A DNA stretch of 64,000 nucleotides from Zygnema cylindricum (Eukaryota; Streptophyta; Zygnematophyceae; Zygnematales; Zygnemataceae), in the NCBI GenBank assembly GCA_037447655.1, contig JBBHKE010002853.1, positions 354,201-418,200 of the forward strand, written 5' to 3'. Every line of letters begins with the position of its first letter. Within the stretch, counting starts at the first letter, position 1. Positions 32,025 through 43,700 of the stretch are shown here, piece by piece. The notes below the pieces were generated by a model. It was not told the origin of the DNA. It saw only the letters and a list, made by a program, of their open reading frames with translations, and searched no databases. A program made the position numbers and the translations under genes.

Positions 32025-32400
32025 AATGCAGCCACCCAGGCAAGCAAAAACTCTGAGAGACTACATACCTGTATAGCCTGGACTCCCATGAGTCTGCAGC
32101 AAAAAAAATCACTAAAAATGGTCAACTGAATTGATAGTTATGGTTGGCCAAAGTTTGCAATTTTTACAAGGTGCTCTCTAGGAGAGGCAGCTACCTACCA
32201 CAAATATTCTAAGACCTAGTCAAAGTGGGTGAATGTGTCCAAATCTCATATTCTAACTTTTTATTATGTGGTGGACTAAGCACACAAAAAAGTCTTATTT
32301 CACGTGGGTGAAGCTGTAATGGGTTTTTGATTGTCAAGGGGTCAATCATTTGGGTTTATATAAACTTGGAGTCGGCACTATCTAGATTAGCTTCTTTTGA
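32025..32400 (-). repeat. inverted LTR fragment next to the E LTR
   Basis: Read on the minus strand, this has the order of a promoter-proximal LTR: TATATAAA (near 32360), then CTAGGTCTTAGAATATTTG (near 32200-32219), CTCTCCTAGAGAGCACC, GGCCAACCATAACT, then GAGTCCAGGCTATACAGG and a CCTGGGTGGC word. It therefore lies head-to-head with the E LTR. It may be a piece of a second, diverged LTR. Confidence 0.6.
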
Positions 32401-32629
32401 TATGCGAATTCTTTGTGGCAAGGAGCCCATAGAATTTCATTATGTACGAAAGAGTTGCAGACTCTCCTCTACCTGAAGCCGAAACTGAATCACAAGAAGA
32501 ATCACATGTATCAAGGAGGAGGACCCAACAATCTATACCAGCAACAGAATTTCCAAGTGGGAGTTAGGCGAAGTGCACAACTCAGGGGAGAAAATGCAGC
32601 CTTTGCTCACTCAGCACACATAGAAAGCC

Positions 32630-34201
32630 TCTAACGTTGACAGAAGCTTTTTCGATTAATGAAATGGAACACTGGGTGAAAACGGTTAATGAAGAAATGA
32701 AGCCCATCATTGAGGCCCAAACATGGGATCTGGTGGAACTTCCCCCTTGAAGAAAAGCTATTGGAAGTAAATGGGTGTTTAAATTAAAATTGAACCCAGA
32801 TAATACCATAAACAGGTATAAGGATTGCTTTTTTGCTTAGGGATATAATCAAAAGGAGGGGATAGATTATGAAGAAGCTTTTTCACTGGTTGTAAGGTTT
32901 CCATCTGTAAGCATCTTACTTACATTAGCTGCCATAGAGAATTTTGACATCCATCAAATGGATGTAAAAACTGCCTTTTTGCATGGTGATTTAGATGAGG
33001 TCACTTATATGAAGCAACTTGAGGGTTATGAGGAAGCAGGAAAAGAAAATTTTATGTGCAGACTTTTAAAATCTTTGTATGGCCTAAAACAGGCCCCTAG
33101 GCAATGGAACGGAAAGTAAGATGAGTTCTTGACAGGATTAGGATTTACAAGAATTAGCTCAGATCTTTCAATATATGTCATGTGTGGTGATAATCCTAAT
33201 GAGGTGATATTCATTGCTGTGTATGTTGATGATTTGCTGCTAATTAGTAGGAACAAAGAAGGAATTGCTAGAGTAAAACATGCTCTTAATTCACAATTTG
33301 AAATGAAAAATTTGGGTGAGGCAAACTATATCCTTGGTATACAAGTTGAAAGAGATAGAGAAAAGAAAATCATTAGGCTAACTAAAAAGGAAGCGATAGG
33401 AAGCATGTTCGAAAAATTTGGCTTGGTTAATGCCAAAGGTTGTGCAACTCATATGGATTATATGCCAAAACGTGAAGGAATGGAGTATGTGTTTGGAGTC
33501 ATAGTAGATAAGGAATTCACTGCAGAAGAGCAAAAAATTATGTCATTTGTACCCTATAGACAAGTAGTAGGAAGTCTGATTTACTTCATGAAGTTTACTA
33601 GGCCCTTTATTGCTGCAGCTGTTGGTGTGTTTAGCAGAAGTCCGCAAAATCCACGAAAGAGAGACTGGGAAGTAGCAAAAAGGATCTTAAGGTATCTTGT
33701 TGGGACTAGAAATCTTTGGCTTACTTTGGGAGGGGACAAGGGTGACATTAATACTTGGAGTGATGCTATCTATGGTGATGTGCCTAGTAGGAAGTCTACA
33801 ACTGGGTATGTCATTCAGATTAGAAGTGGAGCTTTTAGTTGGAGTAGTAAACTTCAAAACGTCATGGCTCAAACTACTATAGAAGCTGAATACATGACAG
33901 CGAGTGTAGCTTTGAAACAGCTGCTATGCATTAAGGCATTTCTTCAAGAATTGGGTTTTACATAATACGGGACACAAATAATGTGGTGCGAAAATCCTAC
34001 TGCCATTTATGTGGCTACAAACCCAAATCACCATTTCAACATATCGACATTCGGCTACATTTGGTACGAGAGAAAGCATTTGCAAAAGTTGTCAAACTTT
34101 GTTATTTGTCTGATAAAAAAATAGTTGCGGACATGTTGACAAAAGCCCTTCCTGCTCCTAAGTTGGAGTATTGGAGAATAGCATGTGGTCTAAATGAGTA
34201 A
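32630..34201 (+). pseudogene. D reverse transcriptase and RNase H
   Basis: RT begins near NEEMKPIIEAQTWDLVELPP and runs through [39 protein letters not shown] and the catalytic YVDDLL at 33222-33239. RNase H follows with WSDAIYGDVPSRKSTTGY and EAEYMTASVALKQL, to the C-terminal DMLTKALPAPKLEYW segment. Stops lie near 32748, 32838, 33117 and 33963, with at least one frameshift near 33970. The 278-codon frame at 33129-33965 is the best-preserved RT/RNase H piece of D. Confidence 0.85.
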
Positions 34202-34209
34202 GTCTTCTA

Positions 34210-34849
34210 AAGTTTAAGGGGAGTATTGAAAAGTAAGCTTTAGTAAGTCTTAGAAATTGAGTATAGGAATTAGAATAATTTTGGAATGCCAATTGTTCAA
34301 TATTGACCAAATTTAGTGTAAATTTTTTGTAGTATCTACACAAATAGCTATCTTTAAGTAAATTAGTGTGTAGGGCGCCAATGAATGTAGACGTGATAAA
34401 AATCAACCGGATTTTTAGGGTATAGATATTGTTAGTGGACAATTCTGGTCCAAACACTTAGATTTTTGTCAGTAGGCTGTCTGGTGAACCCTGTACATGC
34501 GTTTTAGATATTTTGAGGATCTTTAGAGTATTTAATTCAATTAGGAATGATTAGTTTTACATAGAATGTACATTCTACACTAGAGTTAAGGAATTGAGAG
34601 CACTGAGTGCAGTTTAAGGTGTTTTGTGCTCTATTGTCTTTGATTTGCTTGTAGTACATGTTTGTATAGTTAAAAGACCTCTTTCATTTAGAGTTACATA
34701 TCTTACATTATAGATCTAGTCTACTAGGCATTTCTTTTTGGGTTTGTTTTTGCTATGATGTCGGATAATGGCTCTGTTTTGGCTGGTGCAAGCGTGACTC
34801 CTAGTGGGAGTGGATCACAGCCAAGTGAGAATGCCTATGACTTTCAACA
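34210..34849 (+). repeat. D polypurine tract and 3' LTR
   Basis: AAGTTTAAGGGGAG (34210-34223) precedes the 626-bp LTR that starts at 34224. The LTR also carries the would-be gag start ATGTCGGATAATGG near 34757. It ends TTTCAACA at 34849 and is followed by the ctttg duplication and the resumed C gag. Confidence 0.9.
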
Positions 34850-34854
34850 CTTTG

Positions 34855-35634
34855 AAGACTTCTTATGAGAAGGCGAATGTTCAGGAAGAACTCTTGTTGG
34901 CTGGAAAGATATGGGACTACAAATACTCTGGGGGAACAATGGCTGATTATACCGATAATTTCAAAGCTCTTATTGATTATCAAGCTTTTGGTGGTGGTTC
35001 TTTTCTTGAATTCTTGCAGGCTACTTTGATAATCAGAGGTTTTCTTTTCAATATGAAAGATTCATCTGCAAAGCTGAAAAAATGTAATAAATTTAGCCGG
35101 ACACTTCAGTTAGCTATTAATATTATTCTAGTGGGAGAGTCTATGTCAAAGATGCGTAATGGAGAGAAGCAGGTAGAAGCGTTTAACACAGACTTTGATA
35201 GGAAAGAAAAGTATAATCATCAGTGAAATCAATTTAATCAATTTAATCAAAATCAAAGTGAGTTTAAACAATTTTATCAAGGGCAGAAGAGAATATCTTT
35301 TATTGCATGTTTTTATTGTTTAGAAAAAGGTCATGGATATAGATACTGTCCTTAACTCAAAATGGTAAATGAAACAGGTTTATATAGGCCATGTTGGTAG
35401 CAAAGTCAGTATAACCACGGTTTTTTTCCGGTCAGCAGCTCCAAAAGAACTCATTTTTTTCGTCATCTATTACTCTTGAAGATGAGTCCATGAGCTTCAC
35501 TGAGCAAGATGACACGGAATTGTTCACAATGGTAGCAGAAATAGAGGGCTCCAAAGACGTAGGATGGATCATGGACACCGAAGTTTCGACTCATATGTCT
35601 TGGAACGAAACACTATTGAAAAATTTGAAACAGA
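34855..35634 (+). pseudogene. family-C gag, second part, and protease remnant
   Basis: It resumes as KTSYEKANVQEELLL, the gag body with YKYSGGTMADY, ending in Asn/Gln-rich sequence near 35226. Past a stop comes a zinc knuckle CFYCLEKGHGYRYC (near 35309-35350). A decayed protease motif MDTEVSTHMS lies near 35570; the typical DSGAS is DTEVS. Many stops show long inactivity. Confidence 0.75.
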
Positions 35635-36700
35635 TGGAACTCTGAGACCTCCATAAGTCCTCAAAATGGACAGTTTCCAAGAAGCCTTTAGGATAATCTT
35701 GACCCCTTTATGTTTCAGCAAGAACAATTGCCACCGTGGCAGACAAAAACTTTGATCACCTTCACTCGTGTGAAGGTAATACTCCATGAGTCAACAGCAA
35801 AAAAAATCTCTGAATTTGCTCCCCTGAGCAGTTAGTTACGGATGGTCAAAGTTGACCTTTTGTACAGAAGCTCTCTGGGAGAGTGGGTCCTATCTACCAA
35901 TTTTTCTAAGTCCTATCTCTCTCACAAACTTTATCTACAAATGTACGGAACCAATCATATAACACTTACTTAGCCAAAAGTACATCTGCCGGTGTACTTT
36001 TTTTACGGATACTGTACAACATGGCCTAAAAATCGACACATGTCATATCCGGATTCGGTCCCGTAATCCTCGGAGATGCCGCGATCCAACGTGATTTTGC
36101 CATGTGTCATCCGATGTGGCGTTCACTAAAAACCGCCGAGATTCTCTTCCGCAATCTCGGCTTTCTTCTCGGCCGTCTGATTGAATGCAAATTTCAATCG
36201 TAGCCGTCATAAATACTTGCGCGATATTTGTTTTCGTTAAAGAAACAAAATGCGCGATACTTGTTTCTTATACATACCGTAATCGGTACTTTTACATAAC
36301 TGGATTTATGTATCTCGAAAAATGTTGCAGCTAAACGAATTATCTTACGTGGAAATATTTAAATAACAACAAACCCTATAGCATGTATCACTAGTCCTAG
36401 ACTTAACGGATAAATCTACTGGCTATTGGCTGCGTAACGTTCGGCAGGTACCAAGATCAAATCATGGTTCCGACATCTATCTTTTTAGTAAATAATCTAC
36501 CTATCGGTAAATCAACTAATCTTTTTCCCATAAACCTTTGGATAACCTAGGTAGACATGGCTCTAGCTTCCTCTCCAACTTCTCAGTGATTGCGACAAGT
36601 GTGGGAGTTGGAGAGAGAAGATAGAGATAGACTGCCTCGACTTCTTTCTGTATTTCAATTTAGACCTTGAAATAACTAACAAGAACCATCAATATCTACA
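35635..36700 (-). repeat. A3 3' LTR
   Basis: A 1066-bp LTR, diverged from the A2 LTRs but with the same order of signals. The tRNA-like stretch is at 36408-36480 on the plus strand, the stem-loop at about 36565-36620, the GCGCGATA-type boxes near 36225-36265, and AGGACTTAG near 35910. The polypurine tract reads GAAAATAATGAGAG just outside. Confidence 0.85.
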
Positions 36701-36706
36701 CTCTCA

Positions 36707-38466
36707 TTATTTTCTAGCAATCTTTAATTTTAGACTACACTTCTCTCTGCAAAAAAATAACTTAGGGAAAGGCACAGGTTTGGTCATCATATCTGCTACC
36801 ATCTCGCTATATGGTCGGTACTCTAAACTGATTATTTCGTTTTCTACTTTCTCTCTACCAAAGCATAGTCTAATGTCCATGTGTTTGGATTTAAAATGAT
36901 GTTTACGATTGGCAGAAATAGCGATTGCTGCCTCATTATCATAAAAAAAAATTTTGCACACCACTCTCAAGGTAACCAAGCTCACCAAGCAAAGACTTGA
37001 CCCACATCAATTATTTTACACCAGAGCAAGAGGCTATATACTCAGTCTCCATGGTGGACTGAGCAATAACCTTTTGTTGTTTGCTACTCCAATAGCAAGC
37101 CCCATCACCCACATATAATACATATCATGAAGTAGATCTTCTCATCGGAGCATCACCATAACTGGCATCACTCCAAGTAGTGACGTCAGTATTCTTCCCA
37201 CCCAAATGCAACCATAGATCCCTCCTGTCAAATATCTAAGGACTCTCTTAGCTGCCTCCCAGTCCCTCATAGTGGGAGCATTTAGACTTCTACTCAGCAC
37301 TCCTACTGCTGCAGCTAAATCCGGCCGGGTACCATTCATAAAATAGATTAGGCTGACTACTACTTGTCTATAAGGAATAGTTTGCATGAACTTCTGTTCT
37401 TCAAGAGATAATTCCTCGTCTAAGACTATGACTCCTTCTTCCTCACTCCCCTCACTTCCTATTTTTAACTCCATTGGAGTTGTACAACTATTAGCTTTAT
37501 CCATAAGAAATTTTTCAAGCATGTTCCCTATTGTTTCCTTTTGAGTCAATATTATAATCTTTCTTTTTCACTCTTTTCTACTTGAATTCCCAAAATATAT
37601 TTTGCTTCCCCCATATCCTTCATTTCAAATCTCCCTTTAAGATCGGTTTTCAATTTTTTTATTTTGTCCATTGATTTACTTAAGTTAAGCAAATCATCAA
37701 CATAAATTGCAATAAATATAACACCTTCCTCATCTTCAAAAACATAGATTGAGTGATCTGTGCTGGTCCGGAGATATCCCAGATTGGTAAGAAACTCATC
37801 AAGCTTCTTATTCCACTGTCGAGGCGCCTGTTTCAAACTATAAAGAGATTTAATCAGCCGGCATACCTTACTCTCCTCTCCTTCCTCCACAAATCCTTCG
37901 AGTTGTCACATGAAGATCCCCTTTTCAAATTCTCCATGCAAAAAGGTTGTCTTGAGGTCCATCTGGTTCACCGGTATGTCTTCCAATGCTGCCACACTGA
38001 CAATTATGCGGACGGAGGGAAATCTGATGACCGGAGCAAAGGTTTCCTTGTAGTCGATTCCCTCCTTTTGTGTAAATCCTTTTGCCACTAATCGGGCCTT
38101 GTAGCGCTCAATTGTGCTATCTGGGTTTAGTTCTAATTTGAAAACCCACTTACAACCGATTAGTTTTCCGTTAAGTGGACAATCCACTAGCTCCCAAGTA
38201 TCGGCTGCCATAATTGAGGCCATCTCCCCATTGATGGCTTTCTTCCAAAGGTTCCTTTCAGGACAAGTCATCGCCTCTCCATAATTCTGAGGTTCATCTT
38301 GATGAGATAGTTTTCTTACCTTGTTATTAACCTGTTTTTCTTGCAATCTTTTGCTACTTCTTCTTCCCCTGTCAAAATCTGTGGCCGGAATCGATGGTTC
38401 TCGTGGGTTCTTTCGAACATTCTTGCCTTTTCCCCTATCCCTTGATTCAGAATCAATTTCCATCAT
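36707..38466 (-). pseudogene. A3 reverse transcriptase and RNase H
   Basis: The minus-strand frames carry GCKWVFKLELNPDS (near 38140), [15 protein letters not shown], the catalytic YVDDLL (near 37690-37710), the connection domain (37142-37549) and the RNase H end (36707-36988). Frameshifts and stops lie near 37905, 37550, 37140 and 36990. The AFLHGE region reads TTFLHGEFEKG, so a usually conserved Ala is changed. Confidence 0.8.
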
Positions 38467-38762
38467 GTCTTCCGCTTCGGGTAGAGTTTACAATAAAGTT
38501 TCCGCAGCCGAGTCCTTTTCGGTCTGATTTGTACCTGCAAGAATGTCATCTTCTCTAAAACTTGGATAGTTAGGGAGCTCAAAGTCATCGGGATTTTCTG
38601 ACTCAAATCTGATTTTTATGACTTTGTATACTTGATGTCCGATGAGTCTTCTGTATCTCGGATCTCCCCTGAATTTGCAATCACGGTTTCACTCATGTCC
38701 TTTTCGGAAACGACCGAGTTCACCTCACTTTCGGACTCGAATTTGATTTTTATCTTCTTTGT

Positions 38763-40433
38763 CTATTTGAAGGGATCAAATGACTTTCCTTCATCAATGA
38801 CAACTAGGTGTTTGACCAGAATGATATGTTTATTTGCTAAGCCATAGACTGTATACCCCTTAACATCCTCATCATATCCCACAAAGTATCCAGGTTTTCC
38901 CTTAGTATCTAGTTTCCAGTTTTTCCTATATGTGTCAAGAATGTAATCTTGGCTATCGAACACTTTAAGTTGTGAGATATTTGGTTTCCTTCCAGCCCAT
39001 CTCTCAAAAGATATCACTCCCTTTACAGCTGAGGCAAGGACTCTATTCTTAATGTAGTTGGCACAATTCATTGCCTCTGCCCAAAAGTTTTTTCCTATTT
39101 CCTTGTCGGCCAACATACTTCATGCACTATCTTTAGTGTTCGATTCAACCTCTCAGCTACCCCATTTTGTTTTGGGTTATATGGTATAGTTTTTCTGGTG
39201 CTGCACTCCCTCATCTCTCAGATATTCCTCAAACTGGTTAGAGGTATGTTCCCCCCGATTAAAACTTCTTATTCTCTTAATGGGGGTTTCATGTAACTTC
39301 TCACTCTAGGCTTTATATTCTTTGAAGTACGTTGACGTTTCAGACTTTGTTTTTAAAAAATACACTCTAGAGTATCTAGACTAGTCATAGGTTATTTTCA
39401 GCATAAACCTCTTTCCTCCAACCGAAGGTACTTTTGTAGGTCCCCAAATATCTGTGTGGACCAAATCTAGTACTTTTTCACCTCTATATGTGACGGCTTT
39501 AGGAAAGGGAAGTCTGTGAGCCTTAACTTGAGCACAACCACTACAATCATCCATCATTTCATTATCCCCAAACCGAATGCCTTCTACTACCCCAAGCTTT
39601 TTCATTTCCCTCAACCTATCAAAATTTACATGCCCTAATTGTTTATGCCAAATCATCAACTTTGGAACACCAACATAATAAACATTATTCTTTTCATTAC
39701 TCAGGTTAAGCCTAAACATTCCTTGGCTACCCTTATCTGCCGTGAAGTAAACTTCATCCCCATACTTAGCTGTAAAGACTCCCTTTCTAGTGAAGGTATC
39801 AAACTCTTTGTAATCTAACACAGACGTAGAGACAAGATTTTTACTCAGCTGAGGAATGTAAAGTACATCTGAGAATGTGAGTATCGAAGTCTTACCCTCC
39901 ACTAAGACTTGAAGATCTGCGGACCCCACTAGATCTATAGTAACCACTCTCCCATCCCCATACTCTATTTCTACAGTAGGGATTTTTCTTAGCTTAGTGA
40001 AGAGTTCCTTATCACGACACATATGCATGGATGCACCTGAGTCGATGATCCATTGTTCCTGTGGAGCTTCTCGAATTTCTCCAAGGGCACACTTCTGTCT
40101 CCGAGGGATCTCCTTCTCCTCCAGACTCTCGTCAAGAAGAAGCTCCCCATCCTCCTCAGAAGACTCATCCTCAATTTTTCCTGTCTCTTTTGTGACCAAA
40201 AGTGCCTTTTTCTTCCCTCCGGAAGAACCTCCTCCACAGCTCTCTTGGAGCCTCAGCTCCGACAGCTTGACAAAATCTCCGATAAAGTGTCCCGACTTCT
40301 TGCAAAAATGACAAAGGCCCTTTGGAGGCCTTAGTCCTGCTGGCTGATCTCTTCCCCCTTTGGACAGTTTCTTCGGGTCCTTCCCCCATCGATCCCCTCC
40401 TGTAGCTCGAGATGATAGACCTCGATGAGGCAA
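38763..40433 (-). pseudogene. A3 zinc knuckle, protease and integrase (diverged subfamily)
   Basis: From 40433 down the minus strand: a knuckle CHFCKKSGHFIGDF, whose last Cys is lost to Phe, an acidic linker, the protease motif WIIDSGASMHMC (near 40050), pre-integrase WHKQLGHVNFDRLREM (near 39640), and integrase HTDIWGP, with stops and a frameshift near 39380. The C-terminal integrase segment (38763-39116) has GKPGYFVGYDEDVKGY. The sequence differs from A1 and A2 more than they differ from each other. Confidence 0.8.
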
Positions 40434-40776
40434 AATATATTTTGGGTATCCAGGTAAAGAGGGACAAAAATAGGATAGTAATAAAATTGACCCAAAAAGA
40501 GGCTATTGGAAACATGTTAGATATGTATGGAATGCGAGGGGCAACAGGATGTCTTACTCCAATGGAGTTTGGCCATATGTTAGAGGGAGAAGAGGAAAAA
40601 ACCAGGTGTCATTTTAGTGAGTATTTAGAGTCAAGGAAGATTGATTCAATGACTCAAATACCTAAAAACAGAGTGGGAATCTTAATATATTTGATAAACT
40701 GTACCAGTCTTGACATTGATGTAGCAGTCGGGGTACTGAACAAGAGTTTAGAGAATTTGAGAAAATCTGATTTGGA
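40412..40776 (+). pseudogene. reverse transcriptase fragment on the opposite strand
   Basis: A plus-strand piece reads DLDEAKYILGIQVKRDKNR, then LTQKEAIGNMLDMYG and LTPMEFG, matching the end of copia RT and the connection region. It begins exactly where A3 ends and stops where the satellite starts. Both flanking parts of its own element are missing. It differs from all RT copies in this window. Confidence 0.7.
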
Positions 40777-43700
40777 GTTTATTTATCCTCTTTTTATGAT
40801 TGCGAACAATAAACGTTGTTTGTTACAAATATCTTTGTTAACACAAACTCAAATATGTTTTACATACATGGTTTAGGGTTTTTTATAACTATATTTGTGA
40901 GTGTTAACTTTATAAAGAGTTTGCTACCACTATTGTTGTGACCGCAAACACAAACTTGTGTTATAAACATGGTTCGGAGTTTATTTTACCTCTTTTTATG
41001 ACCGTCAACAATAAACGTTGCTAGTTACAAATAAATTTGTTAAAACAAACTCAAATTTGTGTTACAAACATCGTTTAGGGTTTTACTTAACTATTTTTTT
41101 AAGCGTTTACAATGATAACTATTTGATAACACTATTGTTATTAGCGCAAACACAAACTTGTGTTACAAACATGGTTCGGAATTAATTTTAACTCTTTTTA
41201 TCACCGCATACAATAAACGTTGTTTGTCACAAATATCTTTGTTAGCACAATCTCAAATTTGTGTTAAAAACATGGTTTAAGGTTTTTTTAAAATATTTTT
41301 GTGAGCGTTAACAATATAAAGTGTTTGTTACCACTGTTGTTGTTAGCTCAAACACAAACTTGAGTTATAAATATGGTTCAGAATTAATTTTAGCTCTTTC
41401 TGTCACCGCATACAATAAACGTTGTTTGTTACAAAAATCTTTGTGAGCGCAATCTCAAATTTGTGTTAGAAACATGCTTTAGGGCTTTTTTTAAATATTT
41501 TTGTGAGTGTTAACAATATAAAGTGTTTGTTACCACTATTGTTGTTAGCACAAATAAAAGCTTGTGTTATAAACATGGTTCGGAGTTTATTTTTCCTCTT
41601 TTTGTGACCGCAAACAATAAACGTTGTTTGTTACAAATATCTTTGTTAACACAAACTCAAATTTGTGTTACAAATATGGTTTAGGGTTTTTCTCAACTAT
41701 TTTTGTAAGCGTTAACAATGTAAAATGTTTGATAGCAATATTGATGTTAGCGCAAACACAAACTTGTGGTATAAACAATGTTTGGAGATTATTTTACCTC
41801 AATTCTTGACCCCGAACAATAAACGTTGTTTGTTACAAATATCATTGTTAGCGCAAACTCAAATTTGTGTTAAAAACATGGTTTAGGTTTATTTTACTTT
41901 TTTTTGTGAGCGCTAACAATATAAAGAGTTTGTTACCACTATTGTTGTTAGCGCAAACACAAAGTTGTGTTAAAAACATGGTTTAAGGTTTTTTTTATCA
42001 ATATCTGTGAAGGATAATAATATAAAGAGTTTGTAACCACTATTGATGTTAACGCAAACACAAACTTGTGTTATAAAAATGGTTTGGAGTTTATTTTACC
42101 TCTTTTTGTGACTGCGAACAATAAACGTTGTTTCTTACAAATAGCTTTGTTAGCGCAAACTCAAATTTGGGTTAGAAACAAGGTTTAAGGTTTTTTTTAA
42201 CTATTTTTGTGAGCATTAACAATATATTGAGGTTGTTTTCGCTATTGTTGTTAAAAAAAAACACAAACTTGTTTTACAAAAAACGTTCCGAGTTTATTTT
42301 ACCTCTTTTTGTGACCTCGAACAATAAACATTGTTTGGTACAAATATCTTTGTAAGCACAAACTCATATTTGTGTTAGAAATATGGTTCAGGGTTTTTTT
42401 TATCTATTTTTGTGAGCGTTAACAATATAATGAGCTTGTTACCACTACTGTTGTTAGCACAAACACAAACTTGTGTTAAAAATATGGATCAAAGTTTATT
42501 TTACCTCTTTTTGTGACCGTGGAGAATAAAACGTTGGCTGTTACAAATATCTCTGTTAGCAAAAACTCATATTTGTGTTAGAAACATGGTTTAGGGCTTT
42601 TTTTAACTATTTTTGTGAGGGTTAACAATATAAAAAGCTTGTTCCCACTATTATTGTTAGTGCAATAACAAACTTGTGTTAAAAATATGGATCAAAGTTT
42701 ATTTTACCTCTTTTTGTGACCGTGGAGAATAAACATTGTTTGTTACAAATATCTTTGTTAGCGCAACTCAAATTTATGTTAGATTCATGGTTCAAGGTTT
42801 TTTTGAACAATTTTTGTGAGCGTTAACAATATAAAGAGTTTCTTACCATTGTTATTATTAGCCCAAACACAAACTTGTGTTATAAATATGGTTTAGAGTT
42901 TATTTTATCTCTTATTGTGACCGCGAACAATAAATGTTGTTTGTTACAAATATATTTGTTAGGGCAAACTCAAATTTTTGTTAGAAACATAGTTTAGGGT
43001 TTTTTCTAACTATTTTTGTGAGCGTTAACAATAAAAAGAGTTTGCTACCACTATTGTTGTTAGCTCAAACACAAACTTGTGTTATAAAAATGTGGCGTAG
43101 TTTATTTTACCTCTTTTGTGACACCGAACATTAATCATTGGTTGTTACAAATATACTTGTTAGCGCAAACTCAAATTTGTGTTAGAAACATAGTTTAGGG
43201 TTTTTTTTAACAATTTTTGCGAGCGTTAACAATATGAAAAGTTTGTTACCACTATTGTTGTTAGCGCAAACACAATCTTGTGTATTAAACATGATTCGAG
43301 TTCTTTTTACCACTTTTTATGACAGCGAACATTAAACGTTGGTTGTTAAAAATATCTTTGGTAGCCCAAACTCATATTTGTGTTAGAAACATGGTTTATG
43401 GATTTTTTATTTCTATTTTTGTGAGCGTTAACAATACAAAGAGTTTGTTACCACTGTTGTTGTTAACGCAAACACAAACTTATGTTATAAACATGATTTG
43501 GTGTTTTTTTTACCCCTTTTTGTGACCGCAAACATTAAACGTTGGTTGTTACAAATATATTTGTTAGCCCAAACTCAAATTTGTGTTTGAAACATGGTTC
43601 ACGGTTTTTTTTAACTATTTTTGTTAGCGTTAACAATATAAAGAGTTTCTTGCCATTGTTGTTATTATCCCAAACACAAACTTGTGTTAGAAACATGGTT

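Larger units (their letters stand above)
30195..32400 (+). mobile_element. element E, internally deleted, plus an inverted LTR piece
   Basis: Inside D, between integrase and RT, lies foreign sequence: a gag fragment with zinc knuckle and acidic tail (30195-30983), a purine-rich stretch, a polypurine-like tract and an A-type LTR start (31261). From about 32025 the sequence reads as an LTR piece in the opposite orientation. No integrase or RT of E is present. No clear target duplication is visible, so the outer edges are approximate. Confidence 0.7.
27326..34849 (+). mobile_element. copia element D, complete insertion in C
   Basis: LTRs of 628 bp (27326-27953) and 626 bp (34224-34849) and the duplication ctttg (27321-27325 and 34850-34854) define it. 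The LTRs start TATTGAAAAG rather than TG and end TTTCAACA. The interior encodes gag, protease, integrase and RT/RNase H, all with damage. Element E sits between integrase and RT (about 30195-32400). Without the E insertion the copy would have ordinary copia length. Confidence 0.92.
26131..35634 (+). mobile_element. copia element C, split by D and cut by A3
   Basis: A plus-strand element has its 5' LTR end at 27075. The start near 26131 is inferred from the 935-bp length of the solo LTR at 7083. Gag begins in the LTR, is interrupted at 27325 by D, and resumes at 34855. The copy ends at 35634 where the A3 LTR begins. Only gag, a zinc knuckle and a decayed protease region are present; pol is lost. 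Confidence 0.75.
35635..40411 (-). mobile_element. copia element A3, truncated and mosaic
   Basis: A minus-strand family-A element has its 3' LTR (35635-36700), RT/RNase H, integrase, protease and a zinc knuckle, but stops at about 40411 before the gag body and 5' LTR. The part up to about 38630 closely follows A2. From there to 40411 the sequence is a clearly more diverged subfamily. Two copies of the linker phrase encoding KIKFESE or IRFESE flank the change, suggesting recombination between two related elements. Confidence 0.85.
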
